NCBI GenBank assembly: GCA_002414505.1
Contig: DHZF01000073.1
Span: forward strand, 17,762-54,662
Length of the DNA stretch: 36,901 nucleotides
Reading direction: 5' to 3'
DNA from: Hyphomonas sp. UBA5111
GTDB lineage: Bacteria > Pseudomonadota > Alphaproteobacteria > Caulobacterales > Hyphomonadaceae
This document shows positions 7,615 to 16,479 of this stretch, piece after piece; the first letter of the stretch is position 1, and each line of letters begins with the position of its first letter. Made by a program: the position numbers and the translations under genes. Below the pieces are notes generated by a model that saw only the letters and a program-made list of their open reading frames with translations, had not been told where the DNA came from and made no database searches.

Positions 7615-8589
7615 ATGCGCGGGTCTTTCCTTTACGCGGTCATCACGGGCCTGGTTTTCCTTGGAATGACCGGCCTCGCCTCGGCGCGGGACGGCCAGTC
7701 CGACTATTATGGGGCGCTGGGCGCCAAAAGTGAGGGGCGGGGCCAGGATGCGTTTGGCCTGTATGACCGGGCCTGTTCAGGCGGCTATCTCGCAGGCTGC
7801 ATGGGCGCGGCGGGCATGCTGGCCGATGGGGACGGAATCGCGAAGGATCAGGCGCGGGCGCGCCAGTATTTCCAGACCGCCTGCAATGGCCAGCACAAGG
7901 TTGCCTGCAACTGGCTGGGCGACATGTTGCTGGCCGGAGAGGGCGGCGCGGTCGATGAGGCAGGCGCACGTGCCCTGTATGCGCGCGGCTGTACACTGGG
8001 CCATGCGGCCTCCTGTGTCGAAGGCGGCGAATTGATCGAGTTCGGCAAAGGCGGACCGAAAAGCCTTCCCGACGCCCTGAATGCCTATCGCAAGGGCTGT
8101 GAGAGCGGCGATCCGCGCGGGTGTAACCTTGCCGGCGTTGTATTGGAAAGCGACGCAGGCGAGGCGGATATGGCGGCGGCGCGAGGCTATTTCGAACAGG
8201 CCTGTCAGGGCGCCTATTACAATGGCTGCGCCAATTTCGGAAAATATCTCCAGAACGGGACTGGCGGGCCGAAGGATGCCGTCCGGGCGCGCGAAGTCTA
8301 TCGTATGGGGTGTGGGCGCATCATCACCAATCTGTCGTCCTGCTACCGGCTGGGCGCGATCCTGCTGACGGAAGAAGGCGGCCCGCGTGAGCTTTTCAAG
8401 GGCGCAGACGCCCTCGAAAAGGTATGCACCTCGCAGCAACCGGGCCACCGGACCTTCAAGGCAAATGCCTGCTACACGCTGGGCGCAATGTTCGAGAATG
8501 AATTCAGCGACGCCGACCCGGCGCTGGCCGTCGACTTCTATGCGATGGCGTGCGCGTATGGTCACACGGGCGAACGCTGCGGCGGATAG
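7615..8589 (+). CDS. Exported cysteine-rich Sel1-repeat (Hcp-like) protein
   Basis: A Sec signal peptide (MRGSFLYAVITGLVFLGMTG, cleaved after LASA) precedes about seven Sel1-like helical repeats. Each carries a spaced cysteine pair, for example CSGGYLAGCMGAAGMLADGDG, CNGQHKVACNWLGDMLLAGE and CESGDPRGCNLAGVVLES. Paired cysteines in each repeat are the hallmark of Helicobacter-type cysteine-rich proteins, whose repeats are each locked by a disulfide in the periplasm or outside the cell. The ATG at 7615 follows GAAGGAGA. An earlier in-frame ATG at 7549 is rejected because it would add a leader before the signal peptide and lacks a ribosome site. The role is probably protein-protein scaffolding, with an unknown partner. 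A 22-bp tandem repeat lies 70-113 bases upstream. Confidence 0.9.
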   Translation: MRGSFLYAVITGLVFLGMTGLASARDGQSDYYGALGAKSEGRGQDAFGLYDRACSGGYLAGCMGAAGMLADGDGIAKDQARARQYFQTACNGQHKVACNWLGDMLLAGEGGAVDEAGARALYARGCTLGHAASCVEGGELIEFGKGGPKSLPDALNAYRKGCESGDPRGCNLAGVVLESDAGEADMAAARGYFEQACQGAYYNGCANFGKYLQNGTGGPKDAVRAREVYRMGCGRIITNLSSCYRLGAILLTEEGGPRELFKGADALEKVCTSQQPGHRTFKANACYTLGAMFENEFSDADPALAVDFYAMACAYGHTGERCGG

Positions 8590-8647
8590 GACCATCCTGG
8601 CTTTGGCGTCTGGCCCTAGGCGCTGACCTAGACACCCTGCGAAGAGT

Positions 8648-9151
8648 TCACAGCTCGGACGCAATGACACCGCCGCCGATGCCCAGTCCAAATAGTCCGA
8701 ACACAGCCATAAAAGCGGTAATGACCCAGTTGTGAGTGCGATAGAGCATCGCCTCTTCCGGGGCGGAGGGATTCACCCATGCGTATATGTGGCGATCCTG
8801 AGCCTGCAATTGATCGAACCGCCGTTTCAATTTGCGATGCGCCTTCGCATCCGATGAACGCCGTGGAACGAGATCAATCCGGTGACCGGTACGGGTCTGG
8901 CCTTCATACTCGTACCTGTATGTCACACGCGTTTCGTATGTCGGCAGCGCGCGCCGCACTTTTGCGCGGAGTCCGGACCGCGCAACGCCATCTCGTCCTG
9001 CGCGAATCTCACTGCTTTCGATGAAGGCGGGTGCGCGATCCCAGTCGCTGGTGCCGACATACCGATACGTGTTCAAACCAGCCTTGCCGATGAATAGAAA
9101 ACCCAGACCAAGCATGACCAGGCTGAAGCCGAGAGCTGCAATCGTTTTCAT
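8648..9151 (-). CDS. DUF3592 family membrane protein
   Basis: The 167-residue protein has two membrane segments, at residues about 5-25 (ALGFSLVMLGLGFLFIGKAG) and about 143-165 (ITAFMAVFGLFGLGIGGGVIA). Between them lies a soluble domain with WDRAPAFIESSEI, TRVTYRYEYEGQTRTG, and HIYAWVNPSAPEEAML. That order is typical of DUF3592: a beta-rich domain that ends in a yVNPxdPxxavl-like motif just before the second helix. The function of the family is unknown. The ATG at 9151 has only a weak ribosome site. It is convergent with the Sel1 gene and divergent from fumC. The DNA looks a little less GC-rich than its neighbours. Confidence 0.82.
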   Translation of the reverse strand: MKTIAALGFSLVMLGLGFLFIGKAGLNTYRYVGTSDWDRAPAFIESSEIRAGRDGVARSGLRAKVRRALPTYETRVTYRYEYEGQTRTGHRIDLVPRRSSDAKAHRKLKRRFDQLQAQDRHIYAWVNPSAPEEAMLYRTHNWVITAFMAVFGLFGLGIGGGVIASEL

Positions 9152-9281
9152 GGGGGCTCATTAATCCACAGCCCTTAATTCCAAGTTGCCGTCGCCAGAT
9201 AGGCCGAATGTCGCGTTGCAGGGGCGCTTGGCCGTGCTAAACCGCGGGCGTTCCTGGATTTTACAGGACCATCCGGCGTTT

Positions 9282-9304
9282 CCCGCCGCCTGTCAGGCGG
9301 GTTT
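9282..9304 (+). other. GC-rich hairpin in the fumC leader
   Basis: CCCGCC (9282-9287) and GGCGGG (9296-9301) form a perfect six-pair stem with an eight-base loop, followed by TTT. It lies about 50 bases before the fumC start. It could be a weak terminator or attenuator in a fumC leader, or chance in GC-rich DNA. The U-run is short. Confidence 0.3.
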
Positions 9305-9355
9305 CCGGCGCTTCTGGATGGCCTGTCCAATACTTTCTCGAAGGAGTTTGCACTC

Positions 9356-10741
9356 ATGACGACGCGCACCGAAACAGACACGATGGGCCCGATCGAGGTC
9401 TCTGATGACGCTTATTGGGGCGCACAGGCCCAGCGCAGCCTCGGAAACTTCAAGATCGGCTGGGAAAAACAGCCCGAGCCCATCATTCGTGCGCTCGGCA
9501 TCGTCAAGAAGGCTGCCGCCGAAGCGAACATGGATCTCGGCAAGATGGACCCGGAGCTCGGCAAGGTGATCGTGCAGGCCGCCGAGGAAGTGATCGAAGG
9601 CAAGCTGAACGCGCATTTCCCGCTGGTCGTCTGGCAGACGGGCTCGGGCACACAATCCAACATGAACTCCAATGAGGTCATCTCGAACCGCTCCATCGAG
9701 ATCCTGGGCGGGGAGAAGGGCTCGAAGAAGCCGGTCCACCCGAACGATCATGTGAACATGTCCCAATCGTCGAATGACACATTCCCGACGGCGATGCACA
9801 TTGCCTGCGCCGAGGAAGTCGTCCACCGCCTGATCCCGTCCCTGGAAGTGCTCCACAACGCGCTCGACTCGAAAGCCAAGGCGTGGGCGGACATCATCAA
9901 GATCGGCCGCACGCATACGCAGGATGCGACGCCGGTTACGCTCGGCCAGGAATTCTCCGGCTATGCGCAACAGCTGAAGAATGGCATCGAACGCATCGAG
10001 CTGACCCTGCCGAAACTGATGGAACTGGCGCAAGGCGGCACGGCCGTCGGCACGGGCCTCGCCTCGCCGGTCGGGTTTGCGGAGAAAGTGGCCGAGAAGA
10101 TTGCCGACATCACCGGCCTGAAATTCACGACCGCGCCGAACAAGTTCGAAGCGCTGGCCGCGCATGACGCGATGGTGTTCACACATGGCGCGATCACGAC
10201 CGTCGCCATGTCGTGCTTCAAGATTGCCAATGACATCCGGTTCCTCGGCTCCGGTCCACGCTCCGGCCTCGGCGAACTGGCCCTGCCGGAAAACGAGCCG
10301 GGCAGCTCGATCATGCCGGGCAAGGTGAACCCGACCCAGTGCGAGGCGCTGACCCAGGTCTGCGCGCACATTCACGGCAACAATGCCGCGATTGGCTTCG
10401 CAGACAGTCAGGGCCATTTCGAGTTGAACGTGTTCAACCCGATGATGGCCTACAATTTCCTCCAGTCGGTACGCCTGCTGGCCGATGCGGCGGTGAGCTT
10501 CACGGAGAATTGCGTTGTCGGAATCGAGCCGCGGCTCGAGAATATCCAGCGCGGCCTCGAGAATTCCCTCATGCTGGTGACGCCGCTGAAAGAGAAATAT
10601 GGCTACGACCGCGCGGCCAAGATCGCCAAGACGGCCCATAAAAACGGGACGACGCTTCGCGAGGAAGCGATCAAGGACGGCATCCCGGGCGAGGATTTCG
10701 ACAATATTGTCGATCCGTCGAAGATGATCTCGCCGGGCTGA
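9356..10741 (+). CDS. fumC: Fumarate hydratase class II
   Basis: This oxygen-stable tetrameric fumarase interconverts fumarate and malate in the TCA cycle, in the cytoplasm. The 461-residue length is standard. The fumarase/aspartase signature [13 protein letters not shown] is present at about 317-329 with the catalytic-loop Ser. So are the substrate-site regions [32 protein letters not shown] and [17 protein letters not shown]. The start at 9356 follows GAAGGAG at an 8-9-base spacing. A methyltransferase gene begins 17 bases after the stop and may be co-transcribed. Malate dehydrogenase, the next TCA step, is at the far end of the window and not linked. Confidence 0.97.
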   Translation: MTTRTETDTMGPIEVSDDAYWGAQAQRSLGNFKIGWEKQPEPIIRALGIVKKAAAEANMDLGKMDPELGKVIVQAAEEVIEGKLNAHFPLVVWQTGSGTQSNMNSNEVISNRSIEILGGEKGSKKPVHPNDHVNMSQSSNDTFPTAMHIACAEEVVHRLIPSLEVLHNALDSKAKAWADIIKIGRTHTQDATPVTLGQEFSGYAQQLKNGIERIELTLPKLMELAQGGTAVGTGLASPVGFAEKVAEKIADITGLKFTTAPNKFEALAAHDAMVFTHGAITTVAMSCFKIANDIRFLGSGPRSGLGELALPENEPGSSIMPGKVNPTQCEALTQVCAHIHGNNAAIGFADSQGHFELNVFNPMMAYNFLQSVRLLADAAVSFTENCVVGIEPRLENIQRGLENSLMLVTPLKEKYGYDRAAKIAKTAHKNGTTLREEAIKDGIPGEDFDNIVDPSKMISPG

Positions 10742-10757
10742 TGTGCTATGAGCGCGC

Positions 10758-11495
10758 ATGCTGGACTTTGATCCTGAAACATTTGGCGCGCTCAATGCGG
10801 ATGACTATGACGCCCTCCACGATCCGGGGACGACAGAAGAGTCTGTCGCCCTGATCGCGGAGCTTGCCGGCAAGGGCCGTATTCTTGAGCTGGCAATCGG
10901 CACAGGCCGGATGGCCCTGCCACTGGCAAAGCGCGGCTTTGCCATGTCTGGTATCGAAGGCTCTGCGGCCATGGTTGAGAAGCTGCGGGAGAAGCCGGGC
11001 GGGGCCGACATACCGGTAGTCATCGGCGATATGGCCGACTGTGACATAGACGGCGAATTCGAGTTTGCTTTCCTGGTTTTCAATACGCTGTTCAACCTGA
11101 CCACTCAGGCTGAACAGGTGCGGTGCTTCCGGAATATTGCGGCCAGGCTGGCGCCCGGCGGGGCGTTTCTGGTCGAAACCTTCGTGCCGGATTTCTCAGC
11201 CTATCATGACAATCAAAGTCTTCGCACCACGAAGATCGGGTTCAAGTCTCTTTGGTTCGAAGCGAAGGTGCATGATCCGACACGGCAGGTGATCGAGTAT
11301 CAGCGTGTGCGGATTACGGAAAAAGGCACGCGGATGGTGCCCCTTGTGATGCGCTATGCCTGGCCGCAAGAAATAGACCTGATGGCTGAACTCGCCGGTC
11401 TGACGCTGGAGCATCGCTGGGGCGGGTGGAAACGGGAGCCTTTCACGCCCGAAAGCAAGATGCATGTTTCCCTGTACAGGAAACCGGCAAACTGA
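10758..11495 (+). CDS. Class I SAM-dependent methyltransferase
   Basis: The 245-residue protein has the Rossmann methyltransferase core: motif I ILELAIGTGRMALPLAKRG, the acidic end of strand 2 (GIEGSAAMVEKL), motif II-like VVIGDMADCDIDGEFEFAF, and LAPGGAFLVETF. The unusual ELAIGTGR in place of the commoner DLGCGTG is still within the family. The substrate cannot be told from the sequence. It begins 17 bases after fumC with no strong ribosome site (the ATG is embedded in GAGCGCGC), so expression may depend on read-through from fumC. A SulP transporter follows on the same strand. Confidence 0.88.
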   Translation: MLDFDPETFGALNADDYDALHDPGTTEESVALIAELAGKGRILELAIGTGRMALPLAKRGFAMSGIEGSAAMVEKLREKPGGADIPVVIGDMADCDIDGEFEFAFLVFNTLFNLTTQAEQVRCFRNIAARLAPGGAFLVETFVPDFSAYHDNQSLRTTKIGFKSLWFEAKVHDPTRQVIEYQRVRITEKGTRMVPLVMRYAWPQEIDLMAELAGLTLEHRWGGWKREPFTPESKMHVSLYRKPAN

Positions 11496-11598
11496 AATCT
11501 CGCCACCAGTTTCTTCATGCCTGTGGTTGCACCCTGGGGGGAAGATCGCCATACGGCGGCAAACATCTTCCTGCCCTCAGATCGAAGAGTGTCATCCC

Positions 11599-13236
11599 GT
11601 GGTAAAATCGACTTTTGCTGCCTTTGCAGATCGCCTTGGCGCGCAGGGCCTGTCACAGGCCAGTTTCACCCAGTTCACGCCGAACCGGATCAAGATCGAA
11701 TTATTGTCCGGCCTGACGGTCGCGCTGGCGCTCGTGCCAGAGGCCGTGGCGTTTGCCTTCGTGGCAGGTGTGCATCCGCTGGTCGGGCTCTATGCCGCCT
11801 TCATCGTGGGTCTCGTGACGGCGCTGATCGGCGGCCGCCCGGGCATGATTTCCGGCGCCACCGGCGCGCTCGCCGTGGTCATGGTGTCGCTGGTGGCGCA
11901 GCATGGCGTGGAATACCTGTTCGCCACGGTCGTGCTGATGGGCATTCTCCAGCTGGCAGCGGGCATTTTCCGCTTCGGGAAGTTCATCCGTCTCGTGCCA
12001 CATCCGGTGATGCTGGGCTTCGTTAACGGCCTCGCCATTGTGATCTTCATGGCGCAGCTCGGCCAGTTCAAGGTGCCCGGCACGGCGGAAGCCTCTGGCC
12101 ATGGCATGGGCGGCGGCGAATGGATGAGCGGCATGCCCTTGGCCGTCATGCTGGCGCTTGTCGGTCTGACCATGGCGATCATCTGGTTGTTGCCACGTGT
12201 CACCAAGATCATTCCGGCGCCGTTGGCCGGGATCGGCATTGTCGCCGCCGTCGTCATTGGCTTCGGCCTGGACGTGCCGCGCGTGGGCGACCTCGCCTCC
12301 ATCCAGGGCGGCCTGCCGAGTTTCCATGTGCCGAGCGTGCCGCTGACCATGGAGACGTTCAAGATCATCCTGCCATACGCGATCATCCTGTCGGCCATTG
12401 GCCTGATCGAAAGCCTGCTGACGCTGAACCTTGTCGGGGAAATGACCGGCAAGAGGGGTGGAGCGAGCCAGGAATGTGTGGCGCAGGGCACCGCAAACCT
12501 GATCACGGGTTTCTTCGGCGGCATGGGCGGCTGCGCCATGATCGGCCAGTCGATGATCAATGTGAAATCCGGTGGCCGCACACGTCTGGCTGGCATCGCC
12601 GCCGCGCTGTTCCTGCTGGCCTTTATCCTTGTCGGCTCCGGCCTGATCGAGCAGATCCCGCTGGCGGCGCTGGTCGGCGTCATGTTCATGGTCGTGATCG
12701 GCACGTTCGCATGGAACAGCCTCCGCATCATGACGCGCATCCCGCTGCTGGACGCCGCCGTGATCGTGCTGGTGACCATCGTTACCGTCTTCTACGACCT
12801 CGCAACGGCCGTGGTCGTTGGCGTGATCGTCTCGGCGCTGGCCTATGCGTGGAACAATGCCCGCCGCATCCACGTCATTGAGCGCGACAGCGTGCGCACG
12901 CCCGGCGCCCATGTCTACGAGATCGAAGGCCCGCTTTTCTTCGGCTCGACCGATGGCTTTGCCGAGCTGTTCCATCCGGAAACTGACCCTGATGTGGTGA
13001 TCGTGGATTTCATGCGCTCGCGCGTCGTGGACCAGTCCGCGCTACAGGCAATTGAAGATCTCGCCCGCCGCTATGAAGCCCAGGGCAAGACGCTGCAATT
13101 GCGCCATCTCTCGCGCGATTGCCACAAGCTGCTGACCAAGGCCGGGCAGTTGATGGTCGATTCCGATGATGATCCGGAATACACGCTGGCCGTGGATTAC
13201 TCGGTGAAGACCGGCGCATTCGGCGGTGCTCACTAG
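11599..13236 (+). CDS. SulP/SLC26-family anion transporter with STAS domain
   Basis: This integral inner-membrane protein has the SulP core: the N-terminal segment TVALALVPEAVAFAFVAG with the substrate-site prolines, GLYAAFIVGLVTALIGGRPG, and the conserved loop GGMGGCAMIGQSMINVKSGG. A C-terminal cytoplasmic STAS domain (about residues 430-530) follows, with DVVIVDFMRSRVVDQSALQAI. SulP members move sulfate, bicarbonate or other anions. This form resembles the bicarbonate/sulfate group, but the ion cannot be fixed by eye. The start is uncertain: GTG at 11599, preceded by GAAGAG, is chosen because it begins just before the conserved region. The frame is open back to 11464, inside the previous gene. 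No carbonic anhydrase or sulfate-assimilation gene is adjacent. Confidence 0.9.
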   Translation: MVKSTFAAFADRLGAQGLSQASFTQFTPNRIKIELLSGLTVALALVPEAVAFAFVAGVHPLVGLYAAFIVGLVTALIGGRPGMISGATGALAVVMVSLVAQHGVEYLFATVVLMGILQLAAGIFRFGKFIRLVPHPVMLGFVNGLAIVIFMAQLGQFKVPGTAEASGHGMGGGEWMSGMPLAVMLALVGLTMAIIWLLPRVTKIIPAPLAGIGIVAAVVIGFGLDVPRVGDLASIQGGLPSFHVPSVPLTMETFKIILPYAIILSAIGLIESLLTLNLVGEMTGKRGGASQECVAQGTANLITGFFGGMGGCAMIGQSMINVKSGGRTRLAGIAAALFLLAFILVGSGLIEQIPLAALVGVMFMVVIGTFAWNSLRIMTRIPLLDAAVIVLVTIVTVFYDLATAVVVGVIVSALAYAWNNARRIHVIERDSVRTPGAHVYEIEGPLFFGSTDGFAELFHPETDPDVVIVDFMRSRVVDQSALQAIEDLARRYEAQGKTLQLRHLSRDCHKLLTKAGQLMVDSDDDPEYTLAVDYSVKTGAFGGAH

Positions 13237-13333
13237 GCCTGTGGCCTGACGCCTCTTCCGGAATAATTCCTTGCCCCTGACCGGCTGTTCCCGCACTAGG
13301 GACGCCGATCAGACAACAAGGAGGAACCCGGAA

Positions 13334-14143
13334 ATGGACATGGATTTCAGTAATTTGTTCTCGGTGGCTGGCAAGACGGTCGTCGTGACCGGCGGCTCGC
13401 GCGGCATCGGTGAAATGATCTCGGCAGGCTTTCTGGCCAATGGCGCGAAGGTAATCATTTCCTCGCGCAAGGCGGATGCATGTGAGGAAACGGTTGAGCG
13501 CCTGAAGGCAAAATATGGCGGAGAGATCTATGCGATCCCGTCCGATGTCGGCCAGATGGTCGGCATCGAACATCTCGCCAACACCCTCGCCGAGCGCGAA
13601 GAGAAGATCGACGTGCTGGTCAACAATGCCGGCGTGGCATGGGGCGCCAAGCTGGAAGACTTCCCGGAGCATGGCTGGGACAAGGTGATGGACGTCAATG
13701 TGAAGGGCGTCTTCTTCCTGACCCAGAAGCTGATGCCGCTGCTGCGCAAATCCGCCAGCGCCGACAACCCGGCCCGCGTCATCAACATCGCCTCGATTGA
13801 CGGGATGCACACCTCGCCGATGAGCGGGTTTGCCTATGGTACGTCCAAGGCCGCCGTGATCCATCTGACGAGCTTCATGGGCGCACACCTCGCCGGAGAG
13901 CACATTCTCTGCAACGGCATCGCGCCGGGCCCTTTCCCGACCTATATGCTGTCCACCGGCGTCGGCTTCAAAGGCGAAACCGAGGGCGTCGACTGGCAGA
14001 AGATCGGCGACCAGAACCCGTCGGGCCGTGTGGGCCAGCCATCCGACATTGCCGGCCTCGCCATGTTCCTGTCGTCCAAGGCCTCCAATTATATCACCGG
14101 CCACACTGTGCCGTGTGATGGCGGCATCGTCTCGTCCAGCTAG
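13334..14143 (+). CDS. SDR-family oxidoreductase
   Basis: This 269-residue classical short-chain dehydrogenase shows TGGSRGIG (about 19-26) for the dinucleotide, NNAG (97-100), the catalytic Ser in NIAS (about 154) and Tyr168/Lys172 in YGTSK. The C-terminal PCDGGIVSSS is the usual closing strand. An Arg after the first beta strand-helix (SSRKADA) favours NADPH. It resembles RhlG/FabG-type 3-oxoacyl or sugar ketoreductases, but no substrate is evident. The ATG at 13334 follows AAGGAGG with good spacing, so an upstream in-frame ATG at 13271 is not used. Its stop overlaps the convergent DUF2306 gene by four bases (14140-14143). Confidence 0.93.
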   Translation: MDMDFSNLFSVAGKTVVVTGGSRGIGEMISAGFLANGAKVIISSRKADACEETVERLKAKYGGEIYAIPSDVGQMVGIEHLANTLAEREEKIDVLVNNAGVAWGAKLEDFPEHGWDKVMDVNVKGVFFLTQKLMPLLRKSASADNPARVINIASIDGMHTSPMSGFAYGTSKAAVIHLTSFMGAHLAGEHILCNGIAPGPFPTYMLSTGVGFKGETEGVDWQKIGDQNPSGRVGQPSDIAGLAMFLSSKASNYITGHTVPCDGGIVSSS

Positions 14144-14964
14144 AGCTGCGGGAACCAGAGAAACTTCGACGCTCCGAAAATGCCGATCGCGGTAAAGACG
14201 GTGGCCACTGCGACGAGCAGACTGGCCGCCGCCTTTGCGGGTGCGGAGCGACTGCGGCGGGCGGCACAATAGAGTTCCAGCACGACCAGCGGAATCAGGT
14301 AGCTGCCATAGGTGATGATGATGTCGGCAGGTCCGCTCATCGTGCTGTTCATCCAGCGGGGGGACTGGTTGATCATTATCCAGCCCATTATCCCGACCCG
14401 AACGAACCAGACGCCATTGGCAACCATGAACAGGCGCATGGCCCAGTGTTGATGGTCGGCGAACCGGCGCGCCAACGCAAAGCGGATTGTGTAGGTGGCG
14501 CAGACCAGGATCAGCACGGCGTTCAGGGACACGCTGGCGGCTCCCACGAGAGACAGATATGTGTCGCGCCCCCAAGTCAGCCAGAGCCCGCCCAGTGCAA
14601 GGGTGCAAGCCAGCACCAAAAAGATGCGGCCAGACCATCTGTGCAGGGTCGGGAACCGGCGCCGCAGAGCCGGAATTAGTTGTATGAGGCCGGTCAGCGT
14701 CATTGCGGCAGCCAGCAAGACGTGACTTGCGAACATCAGATTGCCCGCATCGTCGCCCGGAACATGGCCTTTGATGAGTTGCTTGTCGTTCCACCCTGCG
14801 AAATTTCCCGTTGCGGTGCGGGTGCCGTAATGAGCAATGATAAAGGCGATGAAGGCCAGTTGGCCTACCGCGGCAATGCAGAACCACGCTATGCCTGTGC
14901 GGCTCAGGAGCTTGTTCCATTTTCCGAGATTTTGTGAAGTGGGTGCCACCGATAATCCTTCCAT
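14140..14964 (-). CDS. DUF2306 multi-spanning membrane protein
   Basis: The 274-residue inner-membrane protein has about seven hydrophobic segments. It carries the family hallmark of an HRWSGRIFLVLA stretch after a helix, and the motif HQHWAMRLFMVANGVWFVRVG. The conserved His residues on these helices recall haem- or metal-binding membrane proteins, but no activity is established for DUF2306. The ATG at 14964 has only a weak ribosome site. It faces away from a membrane-bound AraC-type regulator across a 140-bp region that contains a perfect 8+8 palindrome. A regulator-target relationship is therefore likely by context only. Confidence 0.85.
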   Translation of the reverse strand: MEGLSVAPTSQNLGKWNKLLSRTGIAWFCIAAVGQLAFIAFIIAHYGTRTATGNFAGWNDKQLIKGHVPGDDAGNLMFASHVLLAAAMTLTGLIQLIPALRRRFPTLHRWSGRIFLVLACTLALGGLWLTWGRDTYLSLVGAASVSLNAVLILVCATYTIRFALARRFADHQHWAMRLFMVANGVWFVRVGIMGWIMINQSPRWMNSTMSGPADIIITYGSYLIPLVVLELYCAARRSRSAPAKAAASLLVAVATVFTAIGIFGASKFLWFPQL

Positions 14965-14991
14965 GTTTCAAACAGGGGAGGTGTGGTTGGG

Positions 14992-15028
14992 ATCGGCGAT
15001 ATCGTCTTGCCGATTTGGAAATCGGCGA
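14992..15028. promoter_or_regulatory. Candidate operator: perfect palindrome plus direct repeat between divergent genes
   Basis: GCCGATTT (15009-15016), two bases, then AAATCGGC (15019-15026) form a perfect inverted repeat. ATCGGCGA occurs at 14992-14999 and again at 15021-15028 as a direct repeat 29 bases apart. The cluster sits in the middle of the 140-bp gap between the DUF2306 gene and the AraC-type regulator. That is the expected place for autoregulation and control of the divergent gene. No protein-binding evidence is available from sequence. Confidence 0.5.
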
Positions 15029-15104
15029 GGATTTCCGCAGAAAACCGTCGATATTACTCCGGTAAGCTTCTAAGCTCGTCCCCGTTGCTGGCCGACCGGA
15101 AGAC

Positions 15105-16094
15105 ATGCTTATGAAGATCGCCCACATACGCATTGAGAACGATGCCATGTTGAGGCACGGCCTGCCATTTGGTCCGGTTGCTCCGCTTACCCTGTATTGG
15201 GCGGCATTTGCGCTTTCGGTATGCGCTTTCATCGCCGAGTATTTCGTCGGCGGCATCGTCCCGCAGCTCGGCGTCGTGCTGGTGCTTATCGGTTTCGTGC
15301 CTTGCGGTATGGCCTGGCTTTTGTCGCGCGAATTGTTCCGGCAGGAGACCGAGCGAAAAGCCTGGCCGCTCGTCGTGGTCGTGACGCTCTATCTGACCTG
15401 CCTGATCAGTTACGTGGTGCCGGAAGGGCACGCGGGCAGACTGGTCGGAATGGTGGCCAGCATGAAGGGACTGATTGGGTCAGCCATGCTGCTCATGACT
15501 TTCGTGGAGGCCATTGATGGCTTGAAGGCCTCATCTGCGGAGCGACGATTCCGCTTATGCTTTGCAGGTGGCTATGCCGCGATCGTCGTCGTTTCCCTAT
15601 TAAACGACCAACGCGGACTCGACGTCTGGCAGGAAGAGTTCAGGATTGTCGCCGCCATGCTCGCATTGGTCGGTGCAAGCGCGGCAGTGCTCTATCGAAG
15701 GCAACATCCTCTTGCACAGGCCAAGCGGCCAAAGTCAGCGGCAGGACATCCGGCGCTTGCCTTGCGACTAGAGCGTCTGATCGAGACTGATCACGTGTTT
15801 CTGGAGCCCCAGATAAAGGTCGCCGATGTTGCGGAACGTTTGCGTGAACCGGAATACAAGATCAGCCAATGCATCGTTTCCGATCTTGGCTTCGCCAATT
15901 TCAACCAGATGATCAATTCCTACCGCATAGAAGAGGCGAAGCGGAGGCTTGCCCGTCCTGATCTTGAGGATCAGCCTATCCTGTCCATCGCGATGGATTG
16001 CGGATTTGGCTCGCTCGGCCCATTCAACAGGTCATTCAAGGCGATGACGGGCCTGACGCCGAGCGCGTATCGCCGGCAGGCGGCGGTGCAGTGA
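15105..16094 (+). CDS. Membrane-bound AraC-family transcriptional regulator
   Basis: The C-terminal 110 residues (about 215-325) are an AraC DNA-binding domain with two helix-turn-helix units. They show VADVAERLREPEYKISQCI, FNQMINSYRIEEAKRRL, and the second-helix signature ILSIAMDCGFGSLGPFNRSFK ending in TGLTPSAYRR. The N-terminal 200 residues are hydrophobic, with about six or seven membrane segments (APLTLYWAAFALSVCAFIAE, LGVVLVLIGFVPCGMAWLLS, and others) instead of a cupin sensor. The protein should therefore bind DNA from the inner membrane and sense a membrane or envelope signal. The ATG at 15105 has a modest GGAAG upstream; 15111 is an alternative. The divergent DUF2306 gene is the obvious candidate target. 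Confidence 0.92.
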   Translation: MLMKIAHIRIENDAMLRHGLPFGPVAPLTLYWAAFALSVCAFIAEYFVGGIVPQLGVVLVLIGFVPCGMAWLLSRELFRQETERKAWPLVVVVTLYLTCLISYVVPEGHAGRLVGMVASMKGLIGSAMLLMTFVEAIDGLKASSAERRFRLCFAGGYAAIVVVSLLNDQRGLDVWQEEFRIVAAMLALVGASAAVLYRRQHPLAQAKRPKSAAGHPALALRLERLIETDHVFLEPQIKVADVAERLREPEYKISQCIVSDLGFANFNQMINSYRIEEAKRRLARPDLEDQPILSIAMDCGFGSLGPFNRSFKAMTGLTPSAYRRQAAVQ

Positions 16095-16167
16095 GGGCTG
16101 GCGATTGGCGCGGTGAAGACTAGACTGCACGACACAGAATCACTTCCCGCCAAGAAAGGCCGTCTCC

Positions 16168-16467
16168 ATGGCAAACGCTCCCGTCGGATCCAAATCCAAC
16201 CCGTCCCAGTTCGACATCCTGGACAAGCTGGCCGAGGACGAGCCGTACTTCGTGATCCGCGCGCATGACCCGCTGTCCTCGGCGCTGGTCGAGCTGCACG
16301 CCTATATCGGCGCAGGCCAGTCCGGCGCGGCCCACAACAAGCTGGCTGAGATCATGGCGATGACGGCGGCCAAGGCCCCGCGCCCTGCCTCCAGCCCGAA
16401 ATACCGCGAAACCTTTGCCATCTCGCTGGCCATGGAACAGTGGCGCGAGACGCATTCCGACGACTAG
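16168..16467 (+). CDS. Small conserved-looking hypothetical protein
   Basis: I do not recognise this soluble 99-residue protein. It has a short low-complexity start (ANAPVGSKSNPSQFD) followed by predicted helices, including EDEPYFVIRAHDPLSSALVE, AAHNKLAEIMAMTAAKA and FAISLAMEQWRET. There is no signal peptide. The ATG at 16168 follows AAAGG. The GC-rich, codon-biased sequence is typical of an expressed gene of the host. It ends 12 bases before the GNAT acetyltransferase, so these genes and DUF4169 probably form one operon. Confidence 0.72.
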   Translation: MANAPVGSKSNPSQFDILDKLAEDEPYFVIRAHDPLSSALVELHAYIGAGQSGAAHNKLAEIMAMTAAKAPRPASSPKYRETFAISLAMEQWRETHSDD

Positions 16468-16479
16468 GAGCCCGGAGAC

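Noticed and set aside
9160..9180. CtrA box before the DUF3592 gene
   Set aside because: Two TTAA occur, but the spacing is 10 instead of 7 bases.
9293..10795. A 500-codon minus-strand open frame opposite fumC
   Set aside because: It is antisense to a certain fumC and its composition is typical of a shadow frame.
11701..12975. A long minus-strand open frame opposite the SulP transporter
   Set aside because: It is a His/Asp/Gln/Arg-rich mirror of hydrophobic codons, with no ribosome site and no domain.
13010..15256. A 748-codon minus-strand open frame across the SDR and DUF2306 genes
   Set aside because: It overlaps three convincing genes, changes character along its length, and has no recognisable domain.
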